Shown here in pieces: positions 9,473 through 18,625 of a DNA stretch of 64,000 nucleotides. A program made the position numbers and the translations under genes. Position 1 is the first letter of the stretch. Every line of letters begins with the position of its first letter. Below the pieces are notes generated by a model. The model saw only the letters and a program-made list of their open reading frames with translations, was not told the origin of the DNA and did no database searches. Location of the stretch: the NCBI GenBank assembly GCA_017640725.1, contig JAEPQB010000002.1, forward strand, positions 124,001-188,000. The letters are read 5' to 3'. This DNA comes from Kordiimonadaceae bacterium (GTDB lineage Bacteria; Pseudomonadota; Alphaproteobacteria; Sphingomonadales; Kordiimonadaceae).

Positions 9473-10036
9473 ATGAATAAATTTGCGACGGCAATTATCA
9501 CTTCCATTCTTGTTACAGCCTGTGCCGGGCCCGGTGGTGGCAGGCCGGATCGGCAGGAACGCCCCGAACCATCGCCGGAGCGGCGCGCGGAAATGACCGC
9601 ACGCTTCCTCGCCAAATGGGACAAAAACGGCGACGACCAGCTCACCTGCGAAGATGTTGCCCTGGAACGCAAAGCCCTGTTTGTGACGCTGGACGAGGAT
9701 GGCAGTGAAACCTTGACCTCCGGCGAGTTCCGATATGCCAAATTCGAAGACAAAAGCTTCCTGTTTCACCTGTTCAGCGAAGTGGACAGCGACAAGTCTG
9801 GCGATGTCAGTGTTTCTGAAATGCAAGCTGTCATACACAGCCAGTTTGAAGGCATGGACAAAGACGGTGACTGCCTTGTGAACGAACAGGAGATGATGCT
9901 GGCCATGCGCGACCAGATACGGTCTGAGCGACCCGGCCGCGAGGGCAGCAGAGAACGCCAAGGCAGAGGCGGTCGCAGTGGCAGAGGTGGCCCAGGTCAA
10001 AGGCCGGGTGGTCTGACGGATACCGCGCCGACCTAA
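9473..10036 (+). CDS. EF-hand calcium-binding lipoprotein
   Basis: The 187-residue protein has a short signal peptide ending in a lipobox (VTAC, Cys17), so it is probably membrane-anchored in the periplasm or on the outer membrane. Four EF-hand loops follow: DKNGDDQLTCED (50-61), DEDGSETLTSGE (74-85), DSDKSGDVSVSE (105-116) and DKDGDCLVNEQE (129-140). All have acidic or polar ligands at loop positions 1, 3, 5 and 12, so calcium binding is likely. A Gly/Arg-rich tail (about 152-180) is unusual and might bind polyanions. Its 3' end overlaps the convergent serine hydrolase gene by 4 nt. Physiological role unknown. Confidence 0.85.
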   Translation: MNKFATAIITSILVTACAGPGGGRPDRQERPEPSPERRAEMTARFLAKWDKNGDDQLTCEDVALERKALFVTLDEDGSETLTSGEFRYAKFEDKSFLFHLFSEVDSDKSGDVSVSEMQAVIHSQFEGMDKDGDCLVNEQEMMLAMRDQIRSERPGREGSRERQGRGGRSGRGGPGQRPGGLTDTAPT

Positions 10037-11181
10037 CGCGCAGCAGCAACAGTGGTTGCGCCGCCGCGCTCTTTGAACTGGGTGTCCCAGAACTGGGCGG
10101 TGAGGTCATCAATCACACGGCTTTCTGCGTTCATCAGAATCACGAGCCCAACGCCGTATTCTTCCGAAAAGCTCACAATGCTGCGGAAGCCGGAAACACC
10201 GCCCGCGTGCATGACAATCTCATGCTCGCCGAAGTCATAAATACGCCAACCCAGGCCATAATGGGCGTCTTCAAGGTATGGGCGCCACTGGCGTTTATAA
10301 AGCTCGCGCTTGGTGCGCACGCGTTTTTCCGTGACCATGTCAATCACGCCAGGGCTGATCACTTCCGGGTACCAGCCCAGATAGCTTTCGACCCATTTCA
10401 CCATATCCTTGATGCTGGCATTCACGCCCGCTGCGGGTGACACATTATAATAATGTGGTTTCACTTTGGTGCGGTACCAACCGCGACGCGTATTCACATG
10501 TGGGTGCGCCCGGTCGTCTTTCTCCAGATACCCTTTCATGCCAATAGATGCGGTTTGCATGCCAAGCGGTGTGAGGATCCTTTCCTGCATCAGGCTGTTG
10601 AACTCGTCTTCCACCGTGGCTTCCACGATCGGCTCCACCAGACTGAAAGCGATATTTTGGTAGCCATAGCATTTGCCCGGCGCACAAATGGGTGCAAGCC
10701 GTTTGAAGCGCGGCAAAATCTTGGGCAGGTCCCAGCCATCTTCGATCATATTGTCGTATGAGTTTGGCGTCAGGCCAACGGTATGAGACAGCAAGTGGCT
10801 GACCTCAATTTGCTCGGCATGGCCTTTTTTCTTCAGCTGGAACACCGGCACAAAAGGCGCAACTTTGGTATCCAGGCTTAACTGCCCCTCTTCCACCAGT
10901 TTGGCGACAAGGCTTGCGGAAAATGTTTTGGAAACCGACGCCAAACGAAACACCGTATCTTCGGTCACTGGCAGCTTTCGGCCTTTGGCGCGTGTCCCGA
11001 AGGTTCCAACTTTGAGCGGCTCCCCCATTTCAACGATGGCATACGCCGCCCCGGGGATTTTCTTATCCTGCATGCTGGTGCGGAACAAGCGGTCATAAGC
11101 AGCCGTGTCCACCTCCGCAAACACAGGGGCACTGGTTACCGCAAGAATGGCAGTTGTGAAGGTAAGAACGAGTTTACGCAT
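10033..11181 (-). CDS. Secreted serine hydrolase of the class C beta-lactamase/penicillin-binding family
   Basis: The 382-residue protein has a signal peptide (cleavage probably after PVFA, residue 22) and the three active-site motifs of the family: SVSK (S-x-x-K) around residue 83-86, YQN (Y-x-N) around 173, and HAGG near 333 in place of KTG. This family includes esterases, D-aminopeptidases and class C beta-lactamases; HxG in the third motif is more common in the esterase/peptidase branch, so resistance activity should not be assumed. The ATG overlaps the stop of the upstream hydrolase gene (TGATG), indicating coupling. Confidence 0.9.
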   Translation of the reverse strand: MRKLVLTFTTAILAVTSAPVFAEVDTAAYDRLFRTSMQDKKIPGAAYAIVEMGEPLKVGTFGTRAKGRKLPVTEDTVFRLASVSKTFSASLVAKLVEEGQLSLDTKVAPFVPVFQLKKKGHAEQIEVSHLLSHTVGLTPNSYDNMIEDGWDLPKILPRFKRLAPICAPGKCYGYQNIAFSLVEPIVEATVEDEFNSLMQERILTPLGMQTASIGMKGYLEKDDRAHPHVNTRRGWYRTKVKPHYYNVSPAAGVNASIKDMVKWVESYLGWYPEVISPGVIDMVTEKRVRTKRELYKRQWRPYLEDAHYGLGWRIYDFGEHEIVMHAGGVSGFRSIVSFSEEYGVGLVILMNAESRVIDDLTAQFWDTQFKERGGATTVAAAR

Positions 11182-11960
11182 CAGGAAATTTCAGCCTGCT
11201 CAAAAAATCTCAACATGCTGCGCGCGACCATATCTGGTTTTTCTGCGTGCAGCCAATGACCCGTCCCTGAAATGGTTTTTACAGCGGCAGCGGGGAATAA
11301 TGCAAGAATCTTGTCTTTGTGATCCGCTTGCACATAGTCCGAGTTTTCACCGCGCAGGAACAAGACGGGGCCCTTAAACGCTGTTCCTTCTGCGCCTGCT
11401 GCGATGTCAGCATAGCGCGAAACGATTGCGGACAGGTTAACCCGCCATCCCCAGATCCCATCATCATTCTTACGCCAATTGGTCATCAGGAAACTCAATA
11501 CACCCGGCTCATTTTCAAACTCAGCCATCAATGCCTGGGCTTCTTGGCGAGATTGCGGCGCTGCAGCCGCCACCGCCTGCATGCCCTCCAAAATTCGACC
11601 GTGGTTGTCACCATACTGGACAGGTGCAATGTCACCAACCACCAGCGCCTTCAAACGCTTGGGCGCCATCAGCGCAAGTTGCATGGCGACTTTGCCGCCC
11701 ATGGAATGGCCGAATATGTGTGCAGACTGAATGCCTTCGCGGTCCATAGCTGCCAGCACGTCTTCCGCCATTGCTTCGTACGACATTTCAACTGCATGCG
11801 GGCTGCGACCATGGTTTCTAAGATCCAGCAGCAGTATTTTGTAATGTTCCGAGAGGATGCGCGCGATGCCGCCAAGATTATCCCCTGACCCAAAAAGGCC
11901 ATGCAGCATAACGAGCCAAGGCCCTTCGCCGCGCGTGCGCCCAAAAAGCTCAACAGTCAT
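11181..11960 (-). CDS. Alpha/beta-fold hydrolase (YbfF-like esterase)
   Basis: The 259-residue protein has the alpha/beta-hydrolase layout: VMLHGLFGSGDNL (oxyanion region), LDLRNHGRSPH, the nucleophile elbow FGHSMGGKVAM (Ser near residue 90), and the catalytic His in GTGHWLHAEKP near the C terminus. Length and the LRNHGRS wording match the YbfF esterase group, which act on short acyl esters; the true substrate is unknown. The gene overlaps thiD by 4 nt upstream and the serine hydrolase by 1 nt downstream, so the three are translated from one message, probably with glmM. Confidence 0.88.
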   Translation of the reverse strand: MTVELFGRTRGEGPWLVMLHGLFGSGDNLGGIARILSEHYKILLLDLRNHGRSPHAVEMSYEAMAEDVLAAMDREGIQSAHIFGHSMGGKVAMQLALMAPKRLKALVVGDIAPVQYGDNHGRILEGMQAVAAAAPQSRQEAQALMAEFENEPGVLSFLMTNWRKNDDGIWGWRVNLSAIVSRYADIAAGAEGTAFKGPVLFLRGENSDYVQADHKDKILALFPAAAVKTISGTGHWLHAEKPDMVARSMLRFFEQAEIS

Positions 11961-12781
11961 CGTGGCACCCGTGCGTGCCCGAGCGGACCGTGCCCTGCAC
12001 CCAGACCCGGCGCCAAGCGAATGGCTTGCCGCACAAATTCATGTGCTGCTTCATAAGCCTTGTCGAGCCGTTTGCCCTGCGCTAGGCCCGTTGCAATGCC
12101 ACTGGCAAGGCTGCAACCTGTGCCATGCGTGCTGCGTGTCTCGATTTTCCCACGAGTGATTGCCATGCTGCCGCCGCTATTTGTCAGCACATAATCTGTC
12201 AGTGTATTGCCTTCCATATGACCGCCTTTGACAATGGCGGCACTAGCACCCATATCAATCAACGCCTTGGCGGCATCAGTCATGTCTTCAAACGTTTTGA
12301 CAGGTCGGCCAACCAGAAGCGCAGCTTCCGGCATATTGGGGGTAACCACGGTGGCGCGCGGCACCAGTACAGTCCGCATAGTCTCAAGCGCACTGTCGTC
12401 AATGAGTTTTGCGCCCGAGCTTGCGACCATCACGGGGTCCACCACCACGTCGCCACCAAACTTCACGCTGTCAATCACGTCAGCGACAGCCGCCATAACC
12501 TCTGCGTTGTGGAGCATGCCGGTTTTGATACTTTCTGCCCCCACATCCGACAGCACCGCATGCATCTGGTCTGCTACAAACTGTGGCTGCATCGGCAGCA
12601 CATCGGTGACGGCAGTGGTATTCTGGACGGTCAATGCTGTGAGGGCTGCCGCGGCATAACCGCCCAGCATGGTTACTGTTTTGATGTCGGCTTGAATGCC
12701 CGCCCCACCAGATGGGTCAGAACCCGCAACAATAAGCACCCGCCCCATGGGCGAGGTTTCAGAGGGCAGAGTGTCAGTCAT
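11957..12781 (-). CDS. thiD: Hydroxymethylpyrimidine/phosphomethylpyrimidine kinase
   Basis: ThiD phosphorylates hydroxymethylpyrimidine and then its monophosphate, supplying the pyrimidine half of thiamine (EC 2.7.1.49, 2.7.4.7). The 274-residue ribokinase-fold protein has VAGSDPSGGAGIQADIKT near the N terminus, LTALTVQNT, VVDPVMVASSG and the anion-hole motif STHGTGCSLASGIA near the C terminus. A second possible start (MGRVLIVAG) lies 11 codons in. No other thi gene or TPP-riboswitch-like leader is seen here; the gene is tied to glmM by a TGATG stop/start overlap rather than to a thiamine operon. Confidence 0.93.
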   Translation of the reverse strand: MTDTLPSETSPMGRVLIVAGSDPSGGAGIQADIKTVTMLGGYAAAALTALTVQNTTAVTDVLPMQPQFVADQMHAVLSDVGAESIKTGMLHNAEVMAAVADVIDSVKFGGDVVVDPVMVASSGAKLIDDSALETMRTVLVPRATVVTPNMPEAALLVGRPVKTFEDMTDAAKALIDMGASAAIVKGGHMEGNTLTDYVLTNSGGSMAITRGKIETRSTHGTGCSLASGIATGLAQGKRLDKAYEAAHEFVRQAIRLAPGLGAGHGPLGHARVPR

Positions 12782-14124
12782 CAGGCCGCGGTCTCAACTT
12801 CCTGGCAGATGTTGTCGACATGCTTGTTCACCAGGTCAGCATCATCCCCTTCCGCCATCACGCGCACCAACGGTTCTGTGCCGGACTTACGGATGACCAA
12901 ACGGCCCACACCATTGAGTTCATTTTCGGCATCTGCGATCGCTTGTTGAACTTTCGGCATGGCAAGCGGGTCTTCCACATTGAAGCGCACACTTTTTAGC
13001 GTTTGTGGGACCGGATCGAACTGATTGCAGGCCACCGAAGCCGGAACACCTGATTGCACAATCTCGGTGATCACTTGCAGGCCTGATACGAGCCCATCCC
13101 CAGTGGTAGAAAAGTCAGAGAGCACGATATGGCCGGACTGCTCGCCGCCCACATTGATGCCGCGCTCACGCATGCGCTCCACGACATAACGGTCCCCGAC
13201 CTTTGTGCGTTCGAGCGTAAGGCCTTCGCCAGTTAACAGGCGTTCCAGACCAAGGTTTGACATAACCGTTGTGACAAGCCCGCCGCCTTTCAAAATTCCG
13301 CGTGACGCCCAGTTACGGGTAATCAGCGCCATAATCTGGTCGCCGTCCACGATACTGCCGTTTTCGTCGCACAGGATCAGCCGATCAGCATCCCCATCAA
13401 GAGCAATGCCCAAATCTGCACCTTCGGCCACAACCCGTTTGCACATCGCTTCTGGGTAAGTGGAGCCGCACTGGTCGTTGATGTTAAAGCCATTGGGTTC
13501 AACGCCCATCGGTACAACGTCTGCACCCAATTCCCACAACACGTCGGGGGCAACTTTGTATGCCGCACCATTGGCACAGTCGACGACCACCTTCAGACCT
13601 TCAAGCGAAACACCTGACGGAACGGTCGCCTTGGCAAACTCCACGTAGCGGCCTCTTGCGCTCTCAAGCCGGGATGCTTTGCCAAGCGCGCCACTGTCGA
13701 CCAGCACTTCATTGCAGCCACTATCCAGCAAGCGCTCAATCTCAAGCTCCGTGTCGTCAGAGAGCTTGTAACCATCGGGGCCAAAAAACTTCAGTCCATT
13801 GTCATAGTGAGGGTTGTGACTAGCGGAAATCATGACCCCCAAGTCTGCCCGCAACGATTTCACCAGCATGGCAATGGCGGGCGTGGGCATGGGCCCAACC
13901 ATGACAACATCCATGCCCGCAGCCACAAAGCCGGCGGCCAATGCCGGTTCATACATATAACCAGACCTGCGCGTATCTTTGCCGATCACCACCCTGTGCA
14001 CATGGTCGCCGCGTTTGAATACCCGGCCGGCAGCGAGGCCGACACGCATCGCAACATCTGGTGTCATATGATTTTGATTAACCCGACCGCGAATGCCGTC
14101 GGTGCCGAAGTACTTGCGGCTCAT
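12781..14124 (-). CDS. glmM: Phosphoglucosamine mutase
   Basis: GlmM converts glucosamine-6-phosphate to glucosamine-1-phosphate (EC 5.4.2.10) on the way to UDP-GlcNAc for peptidoglycan and lipopolysaccharide. The 447-residue protein has all four domains: [14 protein letters not shown] at the start, the phosphoserine loop [13 protein letters not shown] with Ser102, the metal loop [14 protein letters not shown] for sugar specificity, and [12 protein letters not shown] in the phosphate-binding domain. It follows folP by 39 nt; folP-glmM next to ftsH is a widespread bacterial order. Confidence 0.97.
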   Translation of the reverse strand: MSRKYFGTDGIRGRVNQNHMTPDVAMRVGLAAGRVFKRGDHVHRVVIGKDTRRSGYMYEPALAAGFVAAGMDVVMVGPMPTPAIAMLVKSLRADLGVMISASHNPHYDNGLKFFGPDGYKLSDDTELEIERLLDSGCNEVLVDSGALGKASRLESARGRYVEFAKATVPSGVSLEGLKVVVDCANGAAYKVAPDVLWELGADVVPMGVEPNGFNINDQCGSTYPEAMCKRVVAEGADLGIALDGDADRLILCDENGSIVDGDQIMALITRNWASRGILKGGGLVTTVMSNLGLERLLTGEGLTLERTKVGDRYVVERMRERGINVGGEQSGHIVLSDFSTTGDGLVSGLQVITEIVQSGVPASVACNQFDPVPQTLKSVRFNVEDPLAMPKVQQAIADAENELNGVGRLVIRKSGTEPLVRVMAEGDDADLVNKHVDNICQEVETAA

Positions 14125-14163
14125 TTGTTCGTATTCCCCTAAAACCCGAAACTGGTCAGCAGT

Positions 14164-15300
14164 TTAGCCTGCTGGCGCCATGCCGTCCATCGCAGATGCA
14201 TCAAAGCTGGCCTGAACCATTTTAATGGCCTCTGCGGTCTCCCTAATATCATGCACACGTATGATGTTGGCGCCCTGCTCTGCTCCCATGATAGCTGCAG
14301 CCACCGACCCGGCAACGCGTTCCTCCGCCGATTCAACACCTGTTATGGCACCGATAAAGCGTTTGCGAGACGCCCCCAATAGCACTGGGCAGCCAAGCGC
14401 CTGGAACACCATCAAGCCGTTTATCAGGTCCATGTTATCTCGCACGACACGCTTTCCAAAGCCAATGCCGGGATCGATGATGATGTTTGCTTTTTGAATT
14501 CCTGCAGCCTCACAGGCTGCGATGCGTTCCGCCAAATAGTCATAGATATCCAGCACCACATGTTCGTAATGCGGATCGTCCTGCATGGTGCGCGGGTCGC
14601 CTTGCGCATGCATCAGCACCACAGGCACATTCAGCCGCGAAGCTAGCGCCAAGCTATCCGGGTCATGCGTAAAGGCTGAAACGTCGTTGATGATATGCGC
14701 GCCAGCCTCAATCGCCTTTTCCATTACTAGGGCATTGCGGCTGTCGATGGAAAGGGCGATTCCTTCGTCGGCTAATGCCTCAATGACAGGAACGACGCGC
14801 TCAGCTTCTTCACCTTCCCAAACGGGTGCGGCGCCCGGGCGTGTGCTTTCGCCGCCGATGTCAATGATGTCGGCGCCAGCGGCCGCCATGGCGCGCGCAT
14901 GACGCACCGCCGTGTGCACATCAACAAACTTGCCGCCATCTGAGAAACTATCTGGCGTTACATTCAAAACACCCATCACAAGCGGACGCGTGAAAGGAAG
15001 ACTGGTGCCGTTTCCAATCGCAACAGGCGCGTGAGCTGTCGCCAACCCGTCGAGCAAATCGACGATGGCATCTTTATGCTGGCCCGTGGGTAGCTTTTCA
15101 AATTCCGCAAATCCAACATAGCAATGCTGGATTGCCCCTGCGGGCGTTCGCACATACAGGACAAAGCCCGTAAAACAGCGGCCACTGCCACGGAAAGGCA
15201 GTGCCCCAGACCCTTCTGCAATAGGGCCAGAAATGAAACCGACGGGCCGCACGTAAAGAGACGACCCGTCGGGAATTTGATTTAGAACGTCAGCAACCAC
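14164..15300 (-). CDS. folP: Dihydropteroate synthase
   Basis: FolP condenses dihydropterin pyrophosphate with p-aminobenzoate to dihydropteroate (EC 2.5.1.15), the sulfonamide target. The TIM-barrel core (about residues 105-365) shows VMGVLNVTPDSFSDGG, DIGGESTRPGA, NDVSAF, DPGIGFGK and GASRKRFIG. About 100 residues precede it, giving 378 instead of the usual ~280; that extension contains no motif I recognise but is found in some alphaproteobacterial FolP proteins. It starts 5 nt after the ftsH stop, so it is co-transcribed with ftsH and may be heat-shock induced with it. Confidence 0.95.
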   Translation of the reverse strand: MVADVLNQIPDGSSLYVRPVGFISGPIAEGSGALPFRGSGRCFTGFVLYVRTPAGAIQHCYVGFAEFEKLPTGQHKDAIVDLLDGLATAHAPVAIGNGTSLPFTRPLVMGVLNVTPDSFSDGGKFVDVHTAVRHARAMAAAGADIIDIGGESTRPGAAPVWEGEEAERVVPVIEALADEGIALSIDSRNALVMEKAIEAGAHIINDVSAFTHDPDSLALASRLNVPVVLMHAQGDPRTMQDDPHYEHVVLDIYDYLAERIAACEAAGIQKANIIIDPGIGFGKRVVRDNMDLINGLMVFQALGCPVLLGASRKRFIGAITGVESAEERVAGSVAAAIMGAEQGANIIRVHDIRETAEAIKMVQASFDASAMDGMAPAG

Positions 15301-15305
15301 GCAGG

Positions 15306-17216
15306 CTAGCCCTCTGGTTGAGGATTACCCTGCCCCACACCTGTTGTCGGCACTGCGCTCGAACGGCGTGGCGGTGTTTTGCTGTTATCGTCTGGCTTTT
15401 CAGGCTTCACTTTGATTGGCTCGCCTTTCAAAAGCGCATCAATCTCGTCACCGCTCAGCGTTTCATATTCCAGCAGGGCTTTCGCCAAGGTGTGAAGATC
15501 ATCGATATTGTCTTCAAGGATCTTCGTTGCGCGGTCGTTTGCGCCGCCAACAAACGCTTTGATTTCTTCGTCAATCAGTTTTGCTGTGTTGCCAGAAACA
15601 TTCTGCTGTTTAGCTACAGAGTGCCCGAGGAAAACTTCCTCTTCATTCGCTGCATACTGCAGCGGACCAAGCTTGTCTGACATGCCCCACTGCGTGACCA
15701 TATTGCGCGCGAGGCTGGTTGCATACTGAATGTCGCTTGCCGCACCAGACGTTACCGCGTCATGCCCGAAGATAATTTCTTCCGCGACGCGGCCACCCAT
15801 GGCAACCGCAAGGTTGTCATGCATTTTCTGGCGGCTCTGGGAATACTGGTCCCGTTCTGGCAAGCGCATAACCATACCAAGCGCACGTCCGCGCGGAATA
15901 ATAGTCGCTTTGTGGATCGGGTCAGACGTTGGGCAATGCAGCGCCACCAGCGCGTGACCACCTTCGTGGTACGCGGTCAGTTTCTTCTCATCATCCGTCA
16001 TCACCATGGAACGGCGCTCAGTGCCCATCATCACCTTGTCTTTTGCATCTTCGAATTCCTGCATGGAAACGATTTTCTTGCCACGGCGAGCAGCCAGAAG
16101 GGCCGCTTCGTTCACAAGGTTCATCAGGTCAGCACCAGAGAAGCCTGGTGTACCACGTGCCACGGTGTTGATATCCACGTCCGGCGCCAACGGCACCTTG
16201 CGGATGTGCACGCCCAGGATTTTCTCACGGCCATCAATGTCCGGGTTTGGCACCACTACCTGACGGTCAAAGCGACCTGGACGCAGCAGCGCAGGATCAA
16301 GCACGTCTGGGCGGTTTGTCGCCGCAACAATGATGATGCCTTCGTTGGCCTCAAAACCGTCCATCTCTACCAGAAGCTGATTCAGCGTTTGCTCACGCTC
16401 GTCGTTGCCGCCGCCAAGACCGGCACCGCGGTGACGACCCACAGCATCAATTTCGTCAATGAAGATGATGCAGGGTGCGTTTTTCTTGGCTTGCTCGAAC
16501 ATATCGCGCACGCGGCTTGCGCCCACACCCACAAACATTTCAACAAAATCAGAACCCGAAATGGTGAAAAACGGCACATTGGCTTCGCCCGCAATTGCGC
16601 GCGCGAGAAGCGTTTTACCTGTACCAGGAGGGCCCACGAGCAATGCACCCTTGGGGATTTTACCGCCAAGGCGCTGGAATTTCTGTGGGTCCTTCAGGAA
16701 ATCAACGATTTCTTCCAGTTCTTCTTTGGCTTCTTCAATGCCCGCAACATCTTCAAATGTTACACGGCCTTGCTTTTCCGTCAGCAGGCGCGCCCGCGAC
16801 TTACCAAAGCCCATGGCACCACCGCCACCGCCTTTGCCTTGCATCTGGCGCATGAAGAAAATCCAGATACCAATGATCAGAAGGAAGGGCAGCCAGGAGA
16901 ACAGCGCGGTCATAAACACGCCGCTGTCTTCTTTCACCAGTTTATACTGAACACCATTATCTTTAAGGATATTGAAGATATCTGGGTGGAAGTTTGGCAT
17001 CACCGACTGGCGCAGTTCACCACTTGTCATGGTGACTTTAATATCCTGTCCGGAAATCTCTGCCTGAGCGACCTGCCCTTGTTCAACCGCTGTGATGAAG
17101 TCTGAATAGCTCATCTCTGGCTGACGGCTGGTTCCGCCCTGAAACATATTGAACAGCGCAAACAGCATGAGGATGATTACCCCCCACACCAGCGCATTAC
17201 GCATCATACCGTTCAC
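15306..17216 (-). CDS. ftsH: ATP-dependent zinc metalloprotease FtsH
   Basis: FtsH is the membrane-anchored AAA+ protease that removes damaged membrane proteins and regulators such as RpoH and LpxC. The 636-residue protein has a first transmembrane helix at about 7-24, a periplasmic domain, and a second helix at about 103-121. The AAA module follows, with Walker [10 protein letters not shown] and Walker [16 protein letters not shown] and the second region of homology ([20 protein letters not shown]). The M41 zinc motif is YHEGGHALV (HEGGH, a common variant of HEAGH). The C-terminal tail is polar and proline-rich. A perfect RpoH-type promoter stands 70 nt upstream, and rpoH itself ends at position 180 of the window. 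Confidence 0.97.
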   Translation of the reverse strand: MNGMMRNALVWGVIILMLFALFNMFQGGTSRQPEMSYSDFITAVEQGQVAQAEISGQDIKVTMTSGELRQSVMPNFHPDIFNILKDNGVQYKLVKEDSGVFMTALFSWLPFLLIIGIWIFFMRQMQGKGGGGGAMGFGKSRARLLTEKQGRVTFEDVAGIEEAKEELEEIVDFLKDPQKFQRLGGKIPKGALLVGPPGTGKTLLARAIAGEANVPFFTISGSDFVEMFVGVGASRVRDMFEQAKKNAPCIIFIDEIDAVGRHRGAGLGGGNDEREQTLNQLLVEMDGFEANEGIIIVAATNRPDVLDPALLRPGRFDRQVVVPNPDIDGREKILGVHIRKVPLAPDVDINTVARGTPGFSGADLMNLVNEAALLAARRGKKIVSMQEFEDAKDKVMMGTERRSMVMTDDEKKLTAYHEGGHALVALHCPTSDPIHKATIIPRGRALGMVMRLPERDQYSQSRQKMHDNLAVAMGGRVAEEIIFGHDAVTSGAASDIQYATSLARNMVTQWGMSDKLGPLQYAANEEEVFLGHSVAKQQNVSGNTAKLIDEEIKAFVGGANDRATKILEDNIDDLHTLAKALLEYETLSGDEIDALLKGEPIKVKPEKPDDNSKTPPRRSSAVPTTGVGQGNPQPEG

Positions 17217-17286
17217 ATTACTACCTTTCGCTGCGGCCCGATTTAAGGCGCGCGCTTTTAACCCATACGAGCATGAGTCTTATGTT

Positions 17287-17317
17287 CTGAAATAAGCTCA
17301 ATCCCTCACGGTGCAAG
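17287..17317 (-). promoter_or_regulatory. RpoH (sigma-32) heat-shock promoter of ftsH
   Basis: On the minus strand CTTG (17317-17314), 17 nt, then CTTATTTCAG (17296-17287) match every fixed base of the alphaproteobacterial heat-shock consensus CTTG-N17/18-CYTATNTNNG. It lies just after the tilS stop (17321) and 70 nt before the ftsH ATG, giving a 5' leader of about 60 nt. ftsH is a known RpoH-regulon gene in many proteobacteria. folP and possibly glmM downstream would be induced with it. Confidence 0.78.
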
Positions 17318-17320
17318 GGT

Positions 17321-18625
17321 TTATTGCACGCCGCGATATGTTTTTTTGCCGGAATCCGATGAAGTGAGCCATCGATGCGTTAAAACCGGCAGTTTTTTGT
17401 CTGTGTCACCATAGCCCAAATGAGGCGCTGCAATCAACGTGTCACCCTCAAAATAGCCAGGTGCTGAGAGGGCCGCTTCTCTCGGAATGGATAGCTGGCC
17501 ATCGCTTTCTGCCTTGATCTGCAGGACACCATTTTCACCAACGCATCCAATTTGAAAATCACACTCTAATGGCTGGTCTGTTCTTTCTACGTTAAACCGC
17601 CCGTCCCAGACCGTTGTGTGCGCAATTGCCGCACGCGGTTCAGCTGCCGCCAACTCGCGCACCACCAGAATTTGACCGGGACCGTCCGAGGCAAAGCATA
17701 CGCCTGACAGAGTTGCTCCGGTAAATTCTGACTTTGCTAAATCTTCATAAAGGCGCACCAGCTTATTAAATCGCGGCCCGTACGGTTGACCGCTGCCAAA
17801 CCGGATCAAGTGCGCTAAGGCTCGCAAGCCGATTTCCTCGGGCACTGTCGTTAGACTGGTTGGGCTAAAACTCGCAAAACCCGCCTCATGAAATACGACG
17901 CAGTCATCAAGCCACTTGGCGACATAAAACTCTATCGCGCGACGAGCCCGACCGAGCGCACTCGCGGTTTGTGCCAGCCTTGCTGAATTCAATCCTTCGA
18001 GCGGCGGTTTTTTGAGCAAATTGCGGGCTTTAACCCGGTCAAAAGTCTCACTTGTATTGCTAGGGTCGTCTATCCACCCGACACCACTGCGCTCCAAAAC
18101 ATCAATCAATTGCTGCTTGGAAAGGTCCAGAAACGGGCGAACCAGCTGCAAGCTGCCTTCAAGGTTTCTTTTGCTTGCCATGCCAGCGAGACCGGCAAGA
18201 CCGCTTCCCCGGTTCAAACGCAGCAAAAATGTCTCTGCCTGATCATCCAGGTGATGAGCCGTCAACAGTGTCTTGATACCGAGTTTCCGGCAACGATCTG
18301 ACATAAGCCTGTAACGAGCCTCGCGCGCAGCCGCCTGAATGTTCGAAGATGGCGTCTCATCATGATGCCAGGTCAAAATTTCTGCAGACACACCAAATGA
18401 CGCAAGCCTCTGGACGGTTGCATCCGCTTCTTGCCTCGATTCAAGTCGCAGTTGATGGTCAACAACCAGCGCCAAAACGTTCAGGTTTTTTGCGAGTAAC
18501 GCCAAGCACATGCTGTCTGCACCACCGGAAACAGCAATTGCCATCCGGGCAGACACATCAATGTCCATCGCGGCAAGGGTTTGCCTAAAATCGTTTTCTG
18601 TCAGCGGGTCTGCGCTTGTGGTCAA
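17321..18625 (-). CDS. tilS: tRNA(Ile)-lysidine synthetase
   Basis: TilS attaches lysine to C34 of the CAU-anticodon isoleucine tRNA, changing it to read AUA (EC 6.3.4.19). The PP-loop AVSGGADSMCL lies at about residues 32-42. LTAHHLDDQAETFLLRLNRGSG, the second conserved stretch, follows near 140, then WIDDPSNTSETFDRVKARN. The 434-residue length is standard. It overlaps ybgF by 4 nt and precedes ftsH, an order widely conserved after the tol-pal genes. Essential in nearly all bacteria. Confidence 0.94.
   Translation of the reverse strand: MTTSADPLTENDFRQTLAAMDIDVSARMAIAVSGGADSMCLALLAKNLNVLALVVDHQLRLESRQEADATVQRLASFGVSAEILTWHHDETPSSNIQAAAREARYRLMSDRCRKLGIKTLLTAHHLDDQAETFLLRLNRGSGLAGLAGMASKRNLEGSLQLVRPFLDLSKQQLIDVLERSGVGWIDDPSNTSETFDRVKARNLLKKPPLEGLNSARLAQTASALGRARRAIEFYVAKWLDDCVVFHEAGFASFSPTSLTTVPEEIGLRALAHLIRFGSGQPYGPRFNKLVRLYEDLAKSEFTGATLSGVCFASDGPGQILVVRELAAAEPRAAIAHTTVWDGRFNVERTDQPLECDFQIGCVGENGVLQIKAESDGQLSIPREAALSAPGYFEGDTLIAAPHLGYGDTDKKLPVLTHRWLTSSDSGKKTYRGVQ

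Noticed and set aside
9407-10000. A 197-codon minus-strand ORF
   Set aside because: Antisense to the EF-hand lipoprotein, whose signal peptide and four calcium loops show it is the real gene.
10033-11181. Antibiotic-resistance beta-lactamase
   Set aside because: The third motif is HAGG rather than KTG and the sequence fits the broad esterase/peptidase branch; resistance is not supported.
12125-12949. A 274-codon plus-strand ORF
   Set aside because: Opposite thiD and the end of glmM; composition rich in His and Cys, no family features.
15762-17105. A 447-codon plus-strand ORF
   Set aside because: It lies wholly opposite ftsH, its translation is low-complexity (His, Thr, Arg rich) and it has no ribosome site; it is a frame shadow.
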